From positions 1,199,288 to 1,246,102 of the forward strand of contig BFEA01000181.1 of NCBI GenBank assembly GCA_003427395.1: a stretch of 46,815 nucleotides of DNA, given 5' to 3'. Below, in pieces: positions 30,541 to 41,599 of this stretch (within the stretch, counting starts at the first letter, position 1; every line of letters starts with the position of its first letter). The stretch comes from Chara braunii. Taxonomy: Eukaryota; Streptophyta; Charophyceae; Charales; Characeae. A program made the translations under genes and the position numbers. A model generated the notes under the pieces. The model saw nothing but the letters and a program-made list of their open reading frames with translations, did not search any database and was not told the origin of the DNA.

Positions 30541-31582
30541 GATGGATGGGGGTTGTTCATTGAGCGAGAGAGCTTTGACATTGGGGATGTAGCTCAGCCT
30601 TCACGCCGGGTGGTAGTCTCGCTGAACTTCTCGCAAGAGTAATTTTCCTGATTCTTGATTGTGTTCCCAGGCAATCGCTCCTTCCAATACTGAAGCAATC
30701 TAGGGATTCTTTAAGAGTTTTCTTCCTTTGTGCATAGGTTAAGCGTCATCCTTAGGCCACGCACTATTTCCCTAACACAACAGTCATATGGCATCATTGG
30801 GGCGCGACAGTGTTATCTCCTTCCTTCGCCCCTACGCATTTTTGTGATTCACGTATTCCATCCATAGCTTTATTGTCTGCCCCTTAGTTGTTTTCGGGGC
30901 CTCTATCCGCATGCAAAGGGGTACTTCACACTTCAACCATTCAAAATTTCACTCCCCCTCAATCCACACTCAAAGTCTCATACACAAAGGCCACATTCAT
31001 TGGTGGAGTTTACTCTAAGGCATGTTGACCATTTGCCCTTTCCCATTCCTTTTGCCGCTCGGCCTACCCGGCCCAGTCCCGCTTGAGACATCCCAATGCT
31101 ACTCACCTGCACACTTAAACGATCCCCCATTGGGGTCAACACATAGCCGTTCCCACAAACCTAATTTTTCTTTTTTGCCATTGGCCTCCTTCCATTTTCT
31201 TTCTTTTGCGCAGTCAATCCATCCTCTTTTTTTAGTTATGCAGTCGGGGTTCTGGGTGAGTCAACTGACCTCTCTTCGCAAACAACGATCTCTTTCTTTA
31301 GTCCTCTTTGGACTAGCCTGCTTCCGATCTCACCACGTTTTCCGTTCACCGTTCTCAAGTGTTCCCGTTTTTACCTTCTTGGTTGTGCAAGGGACCGGCA
31401 GTCCTCCCCTTACCCTCTTTCTCCACTAAGTTAGTTCAACTTTCATTAACTGTTATGTTCCCTGGCAATGTACCAAGTGAGTGGGAGAGGTTGGTCACAT
31501 GCCAAGTGGGGAGAGAAAAAGGTTTAGACTTAGAATATGCGAGAGGTAGAGGAAAGAGGACCAAAGGATGAAATAGAGGAAC

Positions 31583-31587
<5 letters not shown>
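30541..31587. other. Unassigned interval
   Basis: Pyrimidine-rich plus strand with an open frame at 31022-31429 that is rich in Phe, Leu, Ser and Pro. It has no domain, so I regard it as composition-driven. Confidence 0.5.
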
Positions 31588-31625
<38 letters not shown>

Positions 31626-31664
31626 AGACAAAGAGAAAGAGAGAGAGAGAGAGAGAAAGACTCT
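31588..31664. repeat. (GA)n microsatellite
   Basis: Two GA runs separated by a short gaaggagacaaagaga interruption. Confidence 0.95.
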
Positions 31665-32284
31665 CTAATCTTAATCAAGCCTTATCCTTACTTGACCTAC
31701 CATCCCCGGTTCAAGATCTGAACCGGTACATCATCACGTGAGAGAAATACTAAACAGCACAAGCATGACTATCCTACACATGCACATAGAGCTATGGAAG
31801 CAACAAATCTGAACCGGCACATCACCAAGTGAGAGAAAGATTGAACAGCACAAGTGTGACTATCCTACGCATGCACATAGAGTCGTGAAAGCAACAGATC
31901 TGAACCGGCACATCACCAAGTGAGAGAAAGACTGAACAACAAAAGTGTGACTGTTCTACACATGCACACAAAGCTATGGAAGCAACAGATTTGAACCGCC
32001 ACATCACCAAGTGAGAGGGAGACTTATCAGCACAAGTGTGATTATCATACACATGCACATACAGCTATGGAAGCAACAAATTTGAATCGGCACGTCACCA
32101 AGTGAAAGAAACACTGAACAGCACGAGTGTGACTATCCTACACATGCACAAAGAGCTATAGAAGTAACATATTCGAACCGACACATCACAAAGTGAGATA
32201 AAGATTGAACAGCACAAGTGTGACTATGCTACGCATGCACAGAGAGCTATCGAAGCAACAGATTTGAACCAGCATATGATCAGG

Positions 32285-32586
32285 TAACTGACATTTCGTT
32301 AAAACTGACATTTTTTTCTACATTCACGAAATTGACCGTATCAAAAAACAACATTTTTTTTTTTTTTTTTTTTTGTCTCCATGACGTCGGATGATCAAAT
32401 CATCGGGTGTCGTGGTGACTCCCGATTATCTGACCATCGGATGCATATTAACGGTACTTTACGTTGAGGTACATCAGATGGACAAAGTGAGATAACCACT
32501 TTCTCACCCGATGAGCAATGAAATTTTGATCAAATCCACTTTCGTGAATTTAGAAAAAAATGTTAGTTTTAACGAAATGTAAGTTA
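32285..32586. mobile_element. 302-bp non-autonomous TIR element (MITE-like)
   Basis: The terminal inverted repeats match at 43 of 46 positions. The left begins taactgacatttcg, and the right end on the minus strand begins taacttacatttcg. The interior is T-rich with a poly-T run (about 32353-32375) and a small palindrome gatgatcaaatcatc. It interrupts one minisatellite unit. The flanks read gatcagg on the left and ggtgagag on the right, consistent with a 2-bp duplication. There is no coding capacity. Confidence 0.85.
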
Positions 32587-32745
32587 GGTGAGAGAAAGAT
32601 TGAACAACACAAGTATGATTATCCTATGTCTGCACAAAGAGCTATGGAAGCAACGGATTTGAACAAATATATCACCAAGTGAGAGATAGACTGAACAACA
32701 TAAATGTGACTATCCTACACATGCACACAAAGCTATGGAAGCAAC

Positions 32746-32971
32746 CTATGAATCCCCCGCGGCCGCGGTCGTCACGGGTACGACCGTGGGCCGTGGTCGG
32801 GGCCGCGGTCATGACCGCGGCGACCGTGGGCAAAACCGTTCACCGCGACTGAGGGGGAAGGGGTGTGGGGAAGAGGGTTGCGGATTGGGGTTCCGGAACC
32901 CCGACACCACCCCCTTGAACAAAAAAAAGTTAAAAAAAAAATATTTTCGGGGGGGTGGTTTTTTGTGTGTG

Positions 32972-33015
<44 letters not shown>

Positions 33016-33153
33016 TTGATTGATTGAAAAAAATAGAAAAAATATATTTATTTATTATTTTTTCTTTTTTTAAACACACCCCCCCTGCAGTGCTTGATTG
33101 ATTGATTGATGGATTGATGGATTGATGGATTGATGGATTGATTGATTAATTGG

Positions 33154-33186
<33 letters not shown>

Positions 33187-33294
33187 GGGGGAGGGGTCCT
33201 CCCTCCCCTCCCCCCGGCACACACACACACACACACACAAACCCAATAGCGTGTGGTAAAATGGCCCGTGGTCATGACCGCTGGTGATACATAG
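32746..33294. mobile_element. 549-bp TIR element with 8-9 bp target duplication
   Basis: The minisatellite word gaagcaac is present on both sides (32738-32745 and 33295-33302); it is 9 bp if the preceding g is counted. The ends ctatgaatcccccgcgg and, inverted, ctatgtatcaccagcgg match at 14 of 17. The left third is a GC-rich set of ccgcggtc/gaccgtgg palindromes. The middle holds a poly-A run (about 32977-33013) and a (GATT)n array (about 33094-33185), then an (AC)n run. An 8-bp duplication would fit hAT, 9 bp would fit Mutator. No transposase is present. Confidence 0.75.
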
Positions 33295-34302
33295 GAAGCA
33301 ACAAATTTGAACCGGCACATCACCAAGTGGAGAAAGGATTGAACTGCATAAGTGAAACTAGAGCATACACATGTGTGAACCTATAGAAGCAACTAGGAAT
33401 AAACGACACATTACCGAGTGGAGAAAGGACTGAACTGAACAAGTGAGACTAGAGCATACACATGGGTGAAGCTATGGCAACAACTAGGAAGAACCGACAC
33501 ATCACCAAGTGGAGAAACGACTGAACTGCGCAAGTGAGGCTAGAGCATACATATGTGTGAAGTTATGGCAGCAACTAGGAAAAACCGACACATCACTAAG
33601 TGGAGAAAGGACTAAATTACACAGGTGAGACTAAGTCATACACATATGTGAGCTATGGAACAACTAGGAAAGAACCGACACATCACCAAGTGAGGAAAGA
33701 CTGGACTTGCACAAATGAGACTACAACATACACACATGTGAGCTATGGAGAAACTAGGAAGGAACCGACACATCACCAAGTGAGGAAAGACTGAACGTGC
33801 ACAAGTGAGATTACAACATACACACATGTGGGCTATGGAAGATATTGGGAGAGAACCGACACATCACCAAGTGAGGAAAGATTGAAATTGCACACGTGGG
33901 ACTACAGCATACACACATGTGCGCTATGGAGCAACTCGGAAAAAACCGGTACCTCACCAAGTGGAGAAAAAATTGAACTTCATAAGTGATACTACAGCAT
34001 ACACAAATATGAGTCATGGAAGCTACTAGGAAAGAAACGGCACATCACCAATTGAGAAGGAGACTGAAGTTGCACATGTGAGACTACATCATACACACAT
34101 GCGAGTTATGGAAGTTACTAGGAAAGAACCAGTACATCACCAAGTGAGGAAAGACTGAACTTACACAAGTGAGGCTACAAGTTTACAACATACACACATG
34201 TGAGCTATGGAAGCTACTAGGAAAGGACCAGTACATCACCAAGTCGAGAAAGGACTGAACTGCACGAGTGAAATTAGAGCATACACATGCGTGGAGCTAT
34301 GA

Positions 34303-34493
34303 AAGCAACTAGGAAGAACCGGCACATCACCAAGTGGAGAAAGGACTCAACCGCACAAGTGAGCATGCACATATGTGAAGCTATGAGAACAACTAGGNAA
34401 GCAACTAGGAAGAACCGGCACATCACCAAGTGGAGAAAGGACTCAACCGCACAAGTGAGCATGCACATATGTGAAGCTATGAGAACAACTAGG
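34303..34493. other. Identical 95-bp copies around a single N
   Basis: Bases 34303-34397 and 34399-34493 are identical and are separated by one N at 34398. Neighbouring minisatellite units differ clearly from each other, and this 96-bp step does not match the 91-bp unit. This looks like two contig ends joined without merging their overlap. Confidence 0.8.
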
Positions 34494-36224
34494 AAGAACT
34501 GGCACATCACCAAGTGAAGAAATGACTGAACTGCACAAGTTAAACTAGAGCATACATATGTGTGAAGTCATGGAAGCAACTAGGAAGAACCGGCACATCA
34601 CCAAGTGGAGAAAGGACTGAACTGCATAAGTTAGACTAGAGCATACACATGTTTGAAGCTATGTAAGCAACTAGGAAGAACCGACGCATCACCAATTGAA
34701 GAAAGAAATGAACTGCACAAGTGAATCTAGAGCATACACATATGTGAAACTATGGAAACAACTAGGAAGAACCGACACATTACCACGTGGAGAAGGGATT
34801 GAACTGCTCAAGTGAAACTAAAGCATACACATGAACGAAGTTATGGAAGCAACCAGAACGAACCGGTACATCGCCAAATGGACAAAGAATTGAACTGCAC
34901 AAGTGGAACTAGAGCATGCACATGTGTGAAGCTATGGGAGCAACTAGGAAGAACCGGCACATCACTAATTCAAGAAAGGACTGACTTGCACAAGTGAAAC
35001 TAGAGCATACATATGTGTGATGTTGTGGAAACGGCTAGGAAGAACTGGCACATCACCGAGTGGATAAAGGACTGAATTGCACAAGTTATACTAGAGCATA
35101 CACATATATGAAGTTATGGAAGCAACTGGACGAACTGCACATCACCAATTCAAGAAAGGACTGAACTGCACAAGTGAAACTAGATCATACACATATGTGA
35201 AGCTATGGAAGCAACTAGGAAGAACCGGCACATCACCAAGTGGAGAAAGGATTGAACTGCACAAGTGAGACTAGAGCATACACATGTCGGAAGTTATAGA
35301 AGCAACTAGAGAGAATATGCACATCACTAAGTGGAGAAAGGACGAACTACACAAGTGAAACTAGAGCATACACATGTGTGAAGGTATGGAAGCAACTAGG
35401 AAGAACCGGTACATCACCAAGTGGAGAAAGGGTTGAACTGCACAAGTGAAACTAGAGCATTCATATGTGCGAAGCGATGAGAGCAAGTAGGAAGAACCGG
35501 AACATCACCAAGTGAAGGAAGGACTGAACTGCACAAGTTAAATTAGAGCATACACATGTGTGAAGTGATGACAACAACTAGGAAGAAACGGCACATCACT
35601 AAGTGGAGAAAGGACTAAACTGCAGAAGTGAAACTAGAGCATACACATGTATGAAGCTATGGAGGCAACTAGGAAGAAACTGCACATCACCAAGTGCAGA
35701 AAGGACCAAACTGCACAAGTGGACTAGGGCATACACATATGTGAGTTATGGAGCAACAAGGAAAGAACCCGTACATCACCAAGTGAGGAAAAATTGAACT
35801 TGCACAAGTGAGATTACAACATACACACATGTGGGCTATGAAAGATACTAGGAAAGAACTTGCACATCACCAAGTGAGAGGGAAACTGAACTTGCCCAAG
35901 TGAGACCACAGCATACACATGTATGAAACTATGGAAACAACTAGGATGAACCGGCACATCACCAATTGAAAAAAAAGACTGAACTGCAGAGATGAATCTA
36001 CAGCATATACATGTGTGAAGCTATGGAAGAAACTAGGAAGAACCGACACATTACTAAGTGGAGACGAGACAGAACTGCTCAAGTGAAGCTAGAGCATACA
36101 CATCTGTGAAGCTATGGAAGCAACTAGGAAGAACCGATACATCACTAAGTGGAGAAAGGACTGAACTGCACAAGTGGAACTAGAGCATGCACATGTATGA
36201 AGCTATGGGAGCAACTAGGAAGAA

Positions 36225-37356
36225 GAGAGACGGTTAACAACACACACTATATATATGTTGCTTTCAGTCTCGTCAGGTCCCTACTAAATAGCTGGATGGG
36301 GGTACCTGAAACCCCTTTCAAACGCTTCAGCCACTTCAACTATTTCAGTTCCCCACCTGAAATTCCTGAAATGACCAGAAGTGGCTAAAGCTTCTGAAAG
36401 GGGTTTCAGGTACCCCCATCCAATTAGTTAGATGGGGGTACCCGAAACCCCTTTCAGAAGTTTCAGCCACTTCAATGGTTTCTGGTCCCCAACTGAAATT
36501 CTTGAAATTACCTGAAGTGGTCGAAACTTCTGAAAGGGGTTTCAGATACCCCCATCCAAATGGTTGGATGGGGGTACCCGAAACCCCTTTCAGAAGCTTC
36601 AGCCACTTCAGCGGTTTCAACTGAAATGAACTGAAGTGGTTGAAGCTTCTGAAAGGGGTTTCAGGTACCCCCATCCAACCGTACCCGAAACCCCTTTCAG
36701 AAGCTTCAGCCACTTTCGCGATTTCATGTTGCCATCTGAAATTCCTGAAATGACATGAAGTGGTTGAAGCTGTTGAAAGGAGTTTGGGGTACCCTCATCC
36801 AAATGGTTGGATGGAGGTACCCGAAACCCCTTTCAGAAGCTTCAGGCACCTCAGCGGTTTCAGGTCCCCACCTGAAATTCCTGAAATGACCTGAAGTGGC
36901 TGAAGGTTATGAAAGGGGTTTACCTGAAGTGGTTGAAGCTTCTGAGAGAGGTTTCAGGTATCCTCATCTAAATGGTTGGATGGGGGTACTTGAAACCCCT
37001 TTCAAAAGCTTCAGCCACTTCAGCGGTTTCAGGTCCATACCTCAAAACCTGAAATGACCTGGCATGGTTGAAGCTTATGAAAGAGGTTTCAGGTACCCTC
37101 ATCCAACTATTTGGATAGGCGTCCCTGAAACCCCTTTCAGAAGCTTCAGCCACTTCAGGTCATTACGGCGGTTTCATGTTCCCACCTGAAATTTCTAAAA
37201 TGACTTGTAGTGGCTGAAAAAACAGACAAAAAAAAAAAAAAAAAAAAAAAAACTTTTTTTTCAAACGACCTGAAGTATCGTCAGGTCATTTCAGCGGTTT
37301 CATACCACTTCAAAATATTTTATTCTAAAATTTATGGTGGTCGTTAATCATTAGTG
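36225..37356. mobile_element. 1132-bp insertion built of tandem palindromes, 8-bp target duplication
   Basis: Flanked by aggaagaa at 36217-36224 and 37357-37364, inside one minisatellite unit. The body has about seven units starting near 36293, 36430, 36566, 36680, 36808, 36977 and 37112. In each, an arm like gatgggggtacccgaaac...ttcagccacttcag is followed by its own inverted copy ending gtttcaggtacccccatcc, so every unit can form a long hairpin. A poly-A/T segment (about 37227-37260) follows. The outer ends share only weak inverted similarity around ggttaac. No protein is encoded. Confidence 0.75.
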
Positions 37357-38176
37357 AGGAAGAACTAGGACATGACCAATTGAAGAAAGGACTGAACTCC
37401 ACAAGTAAAACTAGAGCGTACACATGTGTGAAACTATGAAAGGGACTAGGAAGAACCGACATATCACGAAGTGGATAAAGGACTCAACTGCATAAGTTAG
37501 ACTAGAGTATACACATGTATGAAGCTATGAAAACAACTAAGAAGAACACGCAAATCACCAATTAAAAAAAGGATTGAACTACACAAGTGAATCTAGAGCA
37601 TGCACATGCGTGAAACTATGGAAGCAACTAGGAAGAACCGGCGCATTACCAAGTGGAGAACGGACTGAACTGCTCAAGTGAAACTAGAGTATACACATGT
37701 GTGAAGCTATGGAAGCAACTAGGAAGAACCAGTACATTACCAAGTAGAGAAAGGAGTGAAGTGCACAAGTGGAACTAGAGCATGCACATGTGTAAAGTTA
37801 TGGGAGCAACTAGCAGGAACCGACACATCACTAATTGAAGAAATGACTGAACTGCACAAGTGAAACTAGAGCGTACATATGTGTGAAGCTATGGAAGCGA
37901 CTAGGAAGAACCGGCACATCACCAAGTGGATAAAGAACTGAACTGCACAAGATTGACTAGAGCATGCACATGTGTGAAGCTATGGAAGCGACTACGAAGA
38001 ACCGACACATCACCAATTGAAGAAAGGACTGAACTGCACAAGTGAAACTAGAGCATACACATGTGTGAAGCTAGAGAGTGATCGCGCTTCTGGATACCTT
38101 TGAGCACCAGTTTGAGATCCCTGACTACATTCATCCAGAGATCTACTTCTCCTAACACTTTTTATAATGGTCGATA

Positions 38177-38467
38177 ATGTCGAGTACGGTTGAGCATCTA
38201 ACATTCGGGGTTGTATTGGAAGGAAGAGTAGTCAAGACAGAGGTGACTCTTCGGATCTCAAACAGAAGTCTCTCTACCTTGGATGAGCTTGAGTTCTTGC
38301 AATCTTTCTTTGATCGGATGAGAGAGTCTGTCTTGAGAGTTGTCACTGACCAAACTGAAATCAGCTATTTACTGAAGGTAGTGAAAGTAAGGGTCACCGA
38401 GAGAGTATCATATTACTTCACCAGAGAACGAGTCTCCCTTTCCAGAAGAATCAACGGCGGTTCATAA
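38177..38467 (+). CDS. Small ORF of unknown function at the 5' side of copy C
   Basis: Ninety-six codons from ATG 38177, without low-complexity bias, containing a mixed hydrophobic and charged sequence (FGVVLEGRVVKTEVTL, then LLKVVKVRVTERVSYYF). I do not recognise a domain. It lies between the end of the 91-bp array (38072) and the gag start of copy C (38810), so it may be part of the element's leader or an N-terminal gag relic. Nothing shows that it is expressed, and it could be a chance frame. Confidence 0.3.
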   Translation: MSSTVEHLTFGVVLEGRVVKTEVTLRISNRSLSTLDELEFLQSFFDRMRESVLRVVTDQTEISYLLKVVKVRVTERVSYYFTRERVSLSRRINGGS

Positions 38468-38809
38468 GTCATGCAATTTGACAACGAGATTATAAACCTG
38501 ACACAATACTTTATGATCTGAGGTACTATGAGAGGATAGGACAGAAGACTAAGTAGAGATCATGAAAGGGGACTGATTGAGGATTATATTGGAAGGCTGA
38601 GAAGATTTGTGTTGCATTCAATCACCACTCAGTCTATTATTATCTACACTCTCTACGTACAAAACTCTCAAGGGGTAGAGCAAACAAGGAAAGAGAGAAA
38701 CGAACTTGTATATTTTGCGAGACGAGTAAGAGATTGAAAATAAGAAAGAAGAGGTAAAAAGTGACAGGAAGAGAGACAAGAGGAGTATCGGGGAAAGTTT
38801 ATGGTCAAA

Positions 38810-40258
38810 ATGGTTGGATAAGGGAGACCTAGCTCTTCTGCAGGGACTCATGAAGAGACCCTAGTTGGTGTTGTACGAGAGCTGGTCGAGAGAGTTGACA
38901 CAATAAAAAGAAGGTCGGATATTCTGAGAGCAAAGAGGCCGGATGAGAAGATTTCATGCTTCAGAGGGCCTCAATTAAATAATTTTCTCGATGAATATGA
39001 ATTATTTGGGCTCAAATATGGATAGACAGACAAACAGCGACTCAAGCACCTTCTATCTTATTGTGATACTGACTCGAGGTTGGCTATCCAAGAGTTGATG
39101 GAAGGGGTTACAACATGGGAAGAAGTCAAAGAAAAATGAAAAGAGAATTTGAGAAAGACTCTGTCCCAACGACCACCAAGGATCTTCTCAACATCAGAAA
39201 AGCTAAGTGTGACACTTTCAATGTCTTCCTTCAAATTTTTATTCGAACAGCTAGGAGGATCTCGTACTTTGATGAGGCCCAGAGATGCCAATTTTTTTTT
39301 ACTAATTTTACAGATAATGAGAGACAGATTGTTCTCAATCAAGCTCAACACTACCCTCTCGGATGGGATGAAGTTGCAATAGTCAGAACTCTGTCTACGG
39401 TCTCACATAAGAAGTGGTCACTGGATTAGATCAGTACACTGGCTAAAGACTGGGAGACCGAAAATTGAATGAACAGAGGGAACAATTTGAATGTTGAGAA
39501 TATTATTCGATAGGTTATTGTCAATTATATGTCTGTTAATCATATCCTGGACGAAAAAGGGAAGAAGAAAAAAGAAAGTGGAGATGAAGAAGATGATGAT
39601 GATAATGATACTTATAGTAAAAGAGGAGATTCCTACAAGTCGAGAAAAAATAAGGGGGAATGGTGAAAAAAGGAACAGGGAAACGAGAAAGTATGATGAT
39701 TGTCCAATGAAGAGTTTTTTCTATTATTATTATGGTGAACGAGGTCAGACTACCAACTATTGTAAACCTCTGAAAGAATATGTGAAGAGTGGAGTGGCTA
39801 AGAAGGATGCAATGAGTCATGTTTGTGATAGTTCATGGAACAAATTGGATCCCAGACATCATGGAGGTATGAGACTTTTTGCCCTTAAACGTGAAGAGAA
39901 GATGAAGAAAAAGAAGAAAAGAAATGTCAATGTGAATGTCCACTTCCTCATTTGTGACTTGTCTGAGGAACTTGTGCAGAAAACCGATGACCCTTTCTCA
40001 TTGATCGAATTACCACTCCAGTCTCTAACTTTAGTGGAAGATATGTCTGACAAAGCTTATCCAAGTGAGTTTTCGTTAGGGGAGAGTTTCGCTTCTCAGA
40101 CTTCTTCTGAGTTAGTAGCATTTTCACTTAGCGAGTCCACCTGTTTAACCAACATGATGTCTTTTGAGGGTGATCTACCACCGGAACTCATCATGGAACC
40201 CAGTTCATTGCTTGGAGAAGTGAGAAATTTTCGAACACGCTTTACGCCCCACATATGA
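38810..40258 (+). pseudogene. gag: Copy C gag: capsid and degenerate zinc knuckle
   Basis: From ATG 38810 the frame has a TAA after three codons, then runs through LVGVVRELVERVDTIKRR and CFRGPQLNNFLDEYELF, which parallels the capsid of copy D. A TAG follows near 39022, then LLSYCDTDSRLAIQELM and a TGA near 39137. A frameshift moves the reading to the 39115-39429 frame (CDTFNVFLQIFIRTARR). The nucleocapsid end lies in the 39491-40258 frame: FFYYYYGERGQTTNYC (about 39717-39764) has the spacing of CX2CX4HX4C, but its first two Cys are Phe/Tyr and its His is Gln, so zinc binding is lost. An acidic/serine-rich tail follows. Confidence 0.75.
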
Positions 40259-40390
40259 TAGAGGAAAGGAAGGAAAGAAGGGTCGAAGAGACTCTAATTG
40301 ACACTCTTAGTGATAAAGAACTAGACCCACAATCTAAAAAGAGTGAGTAAGGGAAGAAGAAAAAATTTATCCTCAAGAGTGAGTTGGAAG

Positions 40391-40488
40391 ATGGAACTGT
40401 AATTACGGATGTAATTACAAAAATGTTAGAAGAAATAAAATGGAACTGTAATTACGGATGTAATTATAAAAATATTAGAAGAAACAGA
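40391..40488 (+). repeat. 49-bp tandem duplication between gag and protease
   Basis: Two adjacent copies (40391-40439 and 40440-40488) both begin atggaactgtaattacgg and differ at about four bases. Because 49 is not divisible by 3, the duplication shifts the frame. Confidence 0.9.
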
Positions 40489-40639
40489 AGTGACTTTGTC
40501 TTTCAAAGGGGCAATGACGTTAACACCAAAGTTGAGAGAGGAACTTAAGAAGTTAATTGCAAAGAAAATGATGGAAGTTAATTATCTGGGATCAGTCTTC
40601 CCCAGCCAATCAACAGGACCTTACCCGAATGTAAGATGA

Positions 40640-41050
40640 GATTCACAACCATGGGCTGTGGGTATTTAACTATCTACATCAATCAAGTGAAAATTTGAGC
40701 CTTAGTGGACTCTGTCGTGGAAATGATACTTATCTCTCAGAAGGCAATGAAAGTCTGTGACTTGACAATTGATAGGCGCACGAAGCAAATACTAAGTAAT
40801 ATTGTTGGAAAATTCTTCGTGGCAGGGTTTGTTGACAACCTGCTCATCAAGGTTGGGGTGATGTCAGTCAAACTATTGGGATTTGTGGTACCAGATTTAG
40901 ACCATGATTGTATTCTAGGCACTCCGTTCTTGCACAAGATGGAAGTTGTCCAGTTCTTCAGCCATGAAGGGTCGCCCTAGATTGGCTTGCAAGAACTGGA
41001 GACTATACAGGAACAGACATTTAGCATCTTCACTTCCCATCATTATAATC
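40640..41050 (+). pseudogene. pol: Copy C aspartic protease, decayed
   Basis: The frame encodes a segment read GCGYLTIYINQVKI, a stop at 40696-40698, then ALVDSVVEM. VDSV stands where retroviral-type proteases have the catalytic DSG/DTG triad, so the Gly is Val. KAMKVCDLTIDRR and the C-terminal signature DHDCILGTPFLHKM (about 40900-40940) follow at a spacing typical of an aspartic protease of about 100 residues. The open part spans 40705-40980. An intact enzyme would cleave the Gag-Pol precursor, but this one cannot. Confidence 0.75.
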
Positions 41051-41599
41051 AGGTAACTCAATGAGAAGGGAAGAATGTATTGAGAAGATAAGGAAGATAA
41101 AAGGAAAAGACAAGCAAAAGGTCAAGGGGGAAGTCTCAGTTGATATTAATCAGATTTCAAAGATAATGAAAGTTCGTGGCAAGCTCAAAGATGAAGATGG
41201 GCAAATTGAAGCATTTAAGAAGGTTGTTGAAACTGCTAAGGGTGGAAAAAAATAATTAAAATTTGCATCAACTCATCATTTTTTAGGAAAATAGTCACTG
41301 GGTCAAAAAGAAAATACAAGTCCAATGAGGTAAAGAAGAACTGGGTGGCAGTCCTAATTGAAAATGATTATGATGAAACACTGGAGAAAGAAATGAGAAT
41401 TATTAAAGCAGTAAGGAAATCTGCAAAATTTGGGAATAGAGTCACCAGGGAAATGTTTGACACGATGAAGATAGGTTAAGATCAGTTCATCTTGCCCAAA
41501 AAGAAAAAAATATATCTTCAAAATATGTCAATAGTTCTCTGGTGCATTCTCCTTTAATGATGTGGAGAGAGGGTGGTTGGACGTGGATATGATCAAGAT

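Larger units (their letters stand above)
31710..38072. repeat. 91-bp minisatellite array, interrupted by three insertions
   Basis: Units start at exactly 91-bp steps in the left block, with gaaccgg equivalents at 31720, 31811, 31902, 31993, 32084, 32175 and 32266. The consensus contains accggcacatcaccaagtg, then a gagaaaggactgaactgcac-like part, then agagcatacacatg and gctatggaagcaac. The array blocks are 31710-32284, 32587-32745, 33295-36224 and 37357-38072. The left block is a slightly different subfamily (gactatcctacacatgcac). About 50 units remain in total, with divergence between neighbours. Its right end abuts copy C directly. Confidence 0.95.

Noticed and set aside
31022-31429. 135-codon plus-strand ORF
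   Set aside because: It is composition-biased in a pyrimidine-rich stretch, with no domain or homologous motif seen.
33600-33830. Repeat-protein ORFs within the 91-bp array
   Set aside because: Units of 90-91 bp leave short frames open locally. There is no continuity over the array, and 91 is not a multiple of three.
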